The position numbers and the translations under genes are program-made. The notes beneath the pieces were generated by a model that worked only from the letters and a program-made list of their open reading frames with translations, made no database searches and had not been told where the DNA came from. This document shows positions 58,500 to 64,000 of a stretch of DNA of 64,000 nucleotides, piece by piece (the stretch's first letter is position 1; each line of letters opens with the position of its first letter). Origin of the DNA: Antedon mediterranea (taxonomy: Eukaryota; Echinodermata; Crinoidea; Comatulida; Antedonidae); NCBI RefSeq assembly GCF_964355755.1, contig NC_092679.1, forward strand, positions 10,532,932 through 10,596,931, written 5' to 3'.

Positions 58500-60240
58500 T
58501 AAGCTTTTTGACTGATTTTCGATTGCCCAATTGAGAAAAATGGGGAGCGCATTAGCGCGATGCACTATATTAAATTAGATTAAGTAGTACAAAAAAGAAA
58601 AAAATTCTATTTTTTAAATTCCAGTGGCCATATGGTGACGTCAGAACATCCTGTAGGTAAAAATTGTACATGAATTGATATTTACAACTCATCAACATTT
58701 AAAAAAATTGGGGTAACCAGGCAACTTGAGGAGCTATAACTGATTAAAAATTAATGTTATCGTTATTTTGCAATTAAAGTTCATCAAAATAAATGAAATC
58801 TACTAAAGATGGTATGAAAAACCAAAATCAATTGAAAAATTGTGCGCACCCATGTGCGTAAAACGCAAACAATTTAGAAATGCTCAAAATTACCTGAAAT
58901 GTACGCAAAATTGATAAGAAATTAATTTTGCGCATTTAAAAATTTAAAATATGCGTTAAATTTTTGCGTAGTATGCCATTTTTAACATGTCAAAAATTGC
59001 TACATATTACGAAATAGACTTTCGTAAAGTTTCATTGAAAAATAAATTTTTCTTAAGAATTTATGATCAACCATAACATTTTATGAAATCATGCGTCAAT
59101 CTGTTGACAAAGTTATACAATCTTATGTTGACAAGAATGAGAGATATGCGTGCAACAAAATTCCTGGAAAGAAAGAAGAATAAAGAAGAAGATGAAAAAA
59201 AAGATCGTGACAATCACAAGGGTTATCCGCTAGATTTGAAGAAAATAAAATGTTAGTGTGCCCTTTATTTTGTGTTTAAGTATATACACTATACTGTATA
59301 CATACTACATACAGTGCAGAATAGGTGGAAATAACGAAACCCGCCTTTTATTCCAATGTTTAACATGATGACGTCATCATAATAAAACGCGTAGATTTTG
59401 GAAGGGAATTATCTGAGCAACAACATATTATATTAACGTGTTGAAGAAATTTGGATACGTATAATATGGATGCGCAATATTTTAAATGTCATGAATTATG
59501 AAGCAAAATATAAAAATACGACTTTTATAATTCAACTGGCCATATGATGGTGTCACAACATCCGATACGCAAAATGTTTACATGAATTTGTATCTACAAT
59601 TCAACAGCTTCCAGAAAACGTTTTAACTATGGGTATCACTTTTCATTCTGAGGAGCTATAACATATTTAAATTTAATGGAATGATGAAAATAAGTGACCC
59701 AAGTTATTTACACTTTTAAAAATGATAAATCATACAAAAGATAATTGATTGACCTATAGAAAATATAAAACAATGGGGGATGTGATGATCTATGACGAAA
59801 GAGACAAAAATCCTATTATTTATATTCGAGTGGCCATACGATGACGTCAAAATGTCCGGTGAGCCATATTGATGAATGATCCGATATCTACATTTTATTT
59901 ACTTCCAGAATATGTAATAAAAAAAAACTTCATCATGTAGTTTAGAAACTATGACTGTTAGGAATAATTGTGACAAATTTTTCATCAAATTTTTCATCGA
60001 ATTGTCCAATTTGAAGTGTTCGTAAGACGTGATTTTAAGTCGAAATTGTTTAAAAGTTGGTAAAATTACTAGAAAAGGCTGAAAAAATATAATTCATGCA
60101 AAAAAAGATGTTTTTAGCACTATATGCGCGCCGCGCACGTAAAAATGTGAGCGTGCCTGGACATTTTTACATGCTTAAAATGACATGAAAGGCGTAGAAA
60201 GTTGATAAGAAATTGAATGAACAAATCATGGAGTAAAGAA
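58500..60240 (-). mobile_element. Family A, long partial copies
   Basis: Family blocks occur in order twice: CCATATGGTGACGTCAGAACA (58627), GGAAAGAAAGAAG then GGGTTATCCGCTAGATTTG (59166-59240), CATGATGACGTCATCAT (59365), CCATATGATGGTGTCACAAC (59540) and CCATACGATGACGTCAAAAT (59832). The junction at about 59220 resembles the end-to-end joins seen at 30690 and 33722, but its hairpin has been lost. Confidence 0.6.
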
Positions 60241-60900
60241 TAAGACAACCCATATGACAGAGTGTGCAGTGGCCTTTTGTACCTTCTCATGACGCAAAAA
60301 AAACAATCCAAACAGTTAGAAATTCATTCTGAGCATGTTCAGAAATATATCCACACAAAAAAATACCGTTTGAAAGCCAGCGGTAAAATGTACGCGGTAT
60401 TGTAATGCTTGTTAATTTTACGCTGCAGTCTGTATTTATATATAGGCTCTTCCAATACTGGACTTCTATAACGTTAATGGTTATTATAATTATATAATAA
60501 ATTTTAATTTAGAGACAGAAAAAAACATTTAGCATGAAATTAAGGGTGTTGCCAGGGCAACTGGGGCAACCCTCTGCGTCCGTCCCTGCCTATATGTTTA
60601 CTCAACTATGTCTGGTAGACCCATTCATAATATATTTGTTGATGATCAATGTTTGAATCGCAATAATGTAGAGGCCACAATTAGGCAGGCAATTACATTA
60701 CTTTCCTTTTAGTGGTGTCATACAGTAGTAGTTCAGCCAATACTTTTGGGTCAGCTGGGGGACAATTTATAGTCTATACAATGAGAACTGTGATGGAATT
60801 GACAGAAATGTTATGGGTGTGTGCCAGCAATATCATGGATGTTATGCCAAATGTGATTTTTATTGTGTAAAAACGTAGGACCTAAAAAATTAATGCAATG

Positions 60901-61525
60901 AAGGGCCTGTTTCTGCTGCATATCCTCAAAATATGGTATATTTTATACCATATTTTGAGTACCCTGTTTCTGCTAGAAGTACTATCTTGGGTGGTCGTGT
61001 TAAAATTTATCTTTTTTACCCAACCTGCTTTTCGATTACCAAAGATGGGGACAAGTTATACCTTTCTTGCCTGAATTAGAATTTGTTATCTTTTGCGATG
61101 TTGTAGCCTCTGCTTCACAGTCATTGTTATTGACTACGACAAGTTCACACCCCATACTCTCCTTTAATTTTTGCTAAGTTACTGTATCTTTCTAGACCTG
61201 GCTGGCTGTTCCTTTTTAATTTTCTTGAAATCTTTGTTTCTTCAAAAGATTATTTGCAAATGTTGTGATGCTTTCAGAAAATCAAAATATACAGTTTTTT
61301 TTATTGGCAGCAGAAAAAGGTATCCAATATATGGTATAAATCTATAAATTCTGTATTTTATCCACAAATTTTGTGGGAAAAGAATGGTATACAAAATATA
61401 GTACAGGTATATATATTTTTTATGAGTGCCGTTTCCATTGCCAAAAATGCAGAAGACAGTACTAAAAAATATTTAAAAAATACTGTATTAAATACGGTAT
61501 TTACTTGGTAGCAGAAGCAGGGCCA
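60901..61525. mobile_element. MITE family D, long copy with internal hairpin
   Basis: Ends AGGGCCTGTTTCTGCTGC and GGTAGCAGAAGCAGGGCC are inverted copies. Just inside, CTCAAAATATGGTATA (60925-60940) and its complement (60944-60959) form a perfect 16 bp stem with a TTT loop, and a second CCTGTTTCTGCT follows. No coding frame and no clear target duplication. Confidence 0.65.
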
Positions 61526-61839
61526 TAGATAGTTCTGCCATTTTCTTTAATGAACAATGTACTTAAGTACATAATACAAATTAAGGAGATATTAAGGGTG
61601 CTTTACAACTTCACAGTATGTGTACAAACAATGAATATCAGGATGTTTTTTTCTTCACTGACATTGCTGGAAAATGCTTAACGTTGATCTATTAATCAAT
61701 ACAGAACAAGGCTGATTATTGTCACAAAGGATATCATACAAACAATGTCTTATAGCAAAATAATAGTCAACAATATGGTGTAGCCATTGCAAATTATTAA
61801 CCTCATATGATATATGATGTATTTCTTTTCTAGCTCGTT

Positions 61840-61930
61840 TCTAGTTTTTGATTTAGCTTTTTGCATATTTTATTTCAATTGAGATCCAGCCCACAGCATT
61901 GTCATTTTCCTAGTAATTTGCCTTTGGATT
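61840..61930 (+). mobile_element. Penelope terminal module, decayed
   Basis: TTTTTGATTTAGCTTTTTGC, GAGATCCAGCC, CAGCATTGTCATTTTCC and GTAATTTGCCTTTGGAT follow the module at 29795-29890. Confidence 0.6.
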
Positions 61931-62024
61931 TAAATCTAAAATAATATATTATTATTATTTTTGTTATTGTTGTTGTTATTATTGTTTTTCTTATTGTTGT
62001 TATTATTGGTAGTTGGTCATGTCT

Positions 62025-62610
62025 CAACTGCTTCCCGCAGTTGACATAACACCTTCCTCAATATGTGTGCTGTTCCCACGATAGCCGACATCTGAGCGCT
62101 CCCTACGATGTCCGGTACATTTAACTTTTCATGCTATTTTTTTGCATTTTTTAAAAATTGTTTAAAGAGAGCCAATTACTATTGGAACCACTATAACCTT
62201 TGCTCTGTGGATTCTCTTGATTTCAAAAGCCAGTTCTTGGTATTTTTCTACCTTTTCTTTCTCTCTGTTTATGATGTTTTGGTCCGCTGGCACAGCTATG
62301 TCAACCAATGTCCACCAATGTCCATTCATATGTGGGTCTACATTTCTTAACAATAGTAATATCAGGTCGATTGTGTTTTAATTTCTTTTGTAAACTGTCA
62401 TGTCCCAAGTAATTCAAATGTTTTTATTCTCTGTGACTGCTAATGGCTGATGGTAATACCATTTGTCAGTACATTCATATTTTTTGCAAATCTCCCAGTG
62501 TACCCGCAATGCTACCATGTCATGACACTTTCTATACACTCTGGGTGTAGTAGTATTAGTAGTAGCATATATATATTGTATATATAGAATAATTAAAAAT
62601 GCCAACATCT
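62025..62610 (-). pseudogene. LINE with restriction-like endonuclease, second copy
   Basis: On the minus strand: C-H-D-M-V-A-L-R-V-H-W-E-I-C-K-K, then D-K-W-Y-Y-H-Q-P and A-V-T-E-N (62600-62430), then after a deletion that removes the catalytic PD, V-D-I-A-V-P-A-D, E-K-V-E-K-Y-Q-E-L and V-V-P-I-V-I-G (62300-62165). The C-terminus I-V-G-T-A-H-I-L-R-K-V-L lies at about 62085-62040. There is an in-frame stop near 62130. The copy shows the uninterrupted order of the family used to place the insertion at 41943-42515. Confidence 0.75.
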
Positions 62611-62729
62611 TAAGTTTAACAAAAACGGGAGGTGTGGATTTTTTTAAAGGTCAATAAAACCTTCTATTTATTAAAGCCCAGAATCGAAGAGGTAAAGAGT
62701 GCAGGGTGTGAGGTGACAAGCAGTATTTC

Positions 62730-62805
62730 ATTTCATTTTCATTTTTATTTCTGTATTTTGTATTGTATTGCTATGGAGGAAAATAAATGTCTTTTGAATT
62801 GAAAT
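62730..62805 (+). mobile_element. LINE or SINE 3' tail
   Basis: TATTGCTATGGAGG, AAAATAAATG and TTGAATTGAAATGG form a typical truncated retroposon end. Nothing upstream is coding. Confidence 0.35.
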
Positions 62806-63680
62806 GGTCGATAGGTAAGGGGAATCCCCTTTTCATTTGGAAAAAAAACCACAAAATATTAATTATTGTACAATGGCTTAAATATTGCAAAATCCATTGC
62901 ATTCACATGCATATATATATCAACATTCAGTTAACTTTGTAATCTGGGAGAAAATATGAAAAACCAAGAGATTGCCATATTTAACAAAAATGGGAGTGTT
63001 GGCAATAATATTATATTGGACTGCATTGCAGTAAAGGTACTTTTGTACTATTTTAAAAAAAATGGAAATAATGATTACATAATTGTATTAATTAGTTAGC
63101 AAAAAAAAAAAAAGTGGGTACTTTTTGTACTGATATCAATGAAATATTAATACAATTAATTTGATTTCTTGTACAACATAGTTAGGATATATTTGAACAT
63201 GGATTCTATGTTTTTAAGTGCAGTGCTTTTCTGCCAACCATCTGTTGTGCTGATTTGTGATCACAAGTCTATTTTGAGTAAAAATTACAACATGATCAGT
63301 TTATAAACAGCTAGTAAAACCTGTTTTGAAGGATGTCAATTCTTTAAAAAAAAAATTAGAAATGGGCCTCATTTCTCTAACAATAAAGTACTGTATTCTA
63401 AATTGTGTTTTTTATACAGTGACAAGTCAGATGTACAAAATGTATCTAAAAATTAAATAAATAGCAACATGATTTAAGAGTTGGTGCATTGAATATTACA
63501 ATTCCAATAAAATACAATACAATATGACACATTCTATTATAAAATCTACTGCATGAACAGTTCATCATAGAATTACCATTTGAAACATGGAGGTTAACGA
63601 CCAGGAATGATCACATCAGGAGTCAGAGGTCATCAATAAAAAAATACATGACTTTGAAATATGCATAATTGACAAACAAG
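62806..63680. other. No gene seen
   Basis: AT-rich with A runs; a short repeat-like CCAATAAAATACAATACAAT stretch near 63505. Confidence 0.4.
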
Positions 63681-63872
63681 TTTGATTATGAGTCCGTTTT
63701 CACATATACATATTTAAAAAGCGAGCGGGATCTGCCATACTCAATCTACCACACCTACAATATTTCCATAAGTAAGTTTGGATATGACAGATACCGTGTA
63801 GTTCCAGCGCAATTTGGGAGCCAAAATATATATTTTAAAATTGCTGTATGTTCAGACTCACAGCCTTATGCA
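63681..63872 (+). CDS. Possible internal exon, unrecognised
   Basis: The frame is open from 63669 to a stop at about 63878. It reads F-D-Y-E-S-V-F-T-Y-T-Y, then Y-R-V-V-P-A-Q-F-G, I-Y-F-K-I-A-V-C-S-D-S. Composition is protein-like and GC content rises. A possible acceptor (ACAAACAAG, no pyrimidine tract) precedes 63681 and a weak donor GTAGCG follows. The pattern Y-x3-P ... F-K-V-x-A is loosely like the start of farnesoic-acid-methyltransferase-type domains, which is inference only. It could be chance. Confidence 0.2.
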
Positions 63873-64000
63873 AGGTAGCGTTATGTAAGTGGCGTACATA
63901 TTTTTGTGTCTGAAGTAGGCTTTGGAACAGACAGCTGTTATGAATAATAAATAATGTACACTTAATAAAACTAGCAGCACAGGGCAGATTTAATAACGCT

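Overview
This is a 64 kb stretch of an AT-rich animal genome with one recognisable host gene at its left edge and a dense, layered set of transposable elements and their relics behind it. Introns with GT-AG borders, tRNA-headed SINEs, several LINE clades, a Penelope-like element, foldback and MITE-type repeats, and clusters of the AGGCCT palindrome suggest a marine invertebrate deuterostome. An echinoderm (possibly a crinoid) is my best guess. It is an inference; no sequence here fixes the species.

Host gene: bases 185-2213 (+) hold the last four coding exons of a membrane protein with EGF repeats, one transmembrane helix and a 151-residue cytoplasmic tail. The final intron brings in a two-codon terminal exon that creates a C-terminal T-Q-V PDZ-ligand. 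Tail length and terminus match Delta-type Notch ligands. The DSL domain and earlier repeats lie to the left of the window. A weak candidate promoter and first exon (about 4700-4984, +), a possible minus-strand donor near 12990 and a possible exon at 63681-63872 are the only other hints of host genes.

Repeats, left to right: a degenerate minisatellite (3098-3270); a 2.2 kb terminal-inverted-repeat element (11172-13343) followed by a tRNA-derived SINE; several copies of a roughly 600 bp MITE ending in TTAA (best 39228-39836 and 39865-40498); a SINE split by a 204 bp palindromic MITE with a TA duplication (22025-22521); and LINE endonuclease and reverse-transcriptase fragments (17985-18300, 24230-25310). 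A large family here called family A has a terminal hairpin with base-pair covariation and CTAG at its ends. It covers much of 27654-35753, 43190-46400, 48300-48880 and 58500-60240. The right half holds a decayed CR1/L2-type LINE (36445-38225), two copies of a LINE with a restriction-like endonuclease (41845-43020 and 62025-62610, both -), a Jockey-type LINE (43437-44320), a Penelope relic with GIY-YIG domain and hammerhead-like core (46690-47770, -), a giant imperfect palindrome with tandem subrepeats (49206-54090) containing a clean RTE insertion with a 10 bp target duplication (53041-53455), and smaller MITEs.

Most long open frames outside the EGF gene are in transposons or are chance. Two things stand out: the hammerhead-like motif found in two places with Penelope-type flanks, and a coding-looking 0.57 kb segment of unknown origin inserted in the 42 kb LINE.
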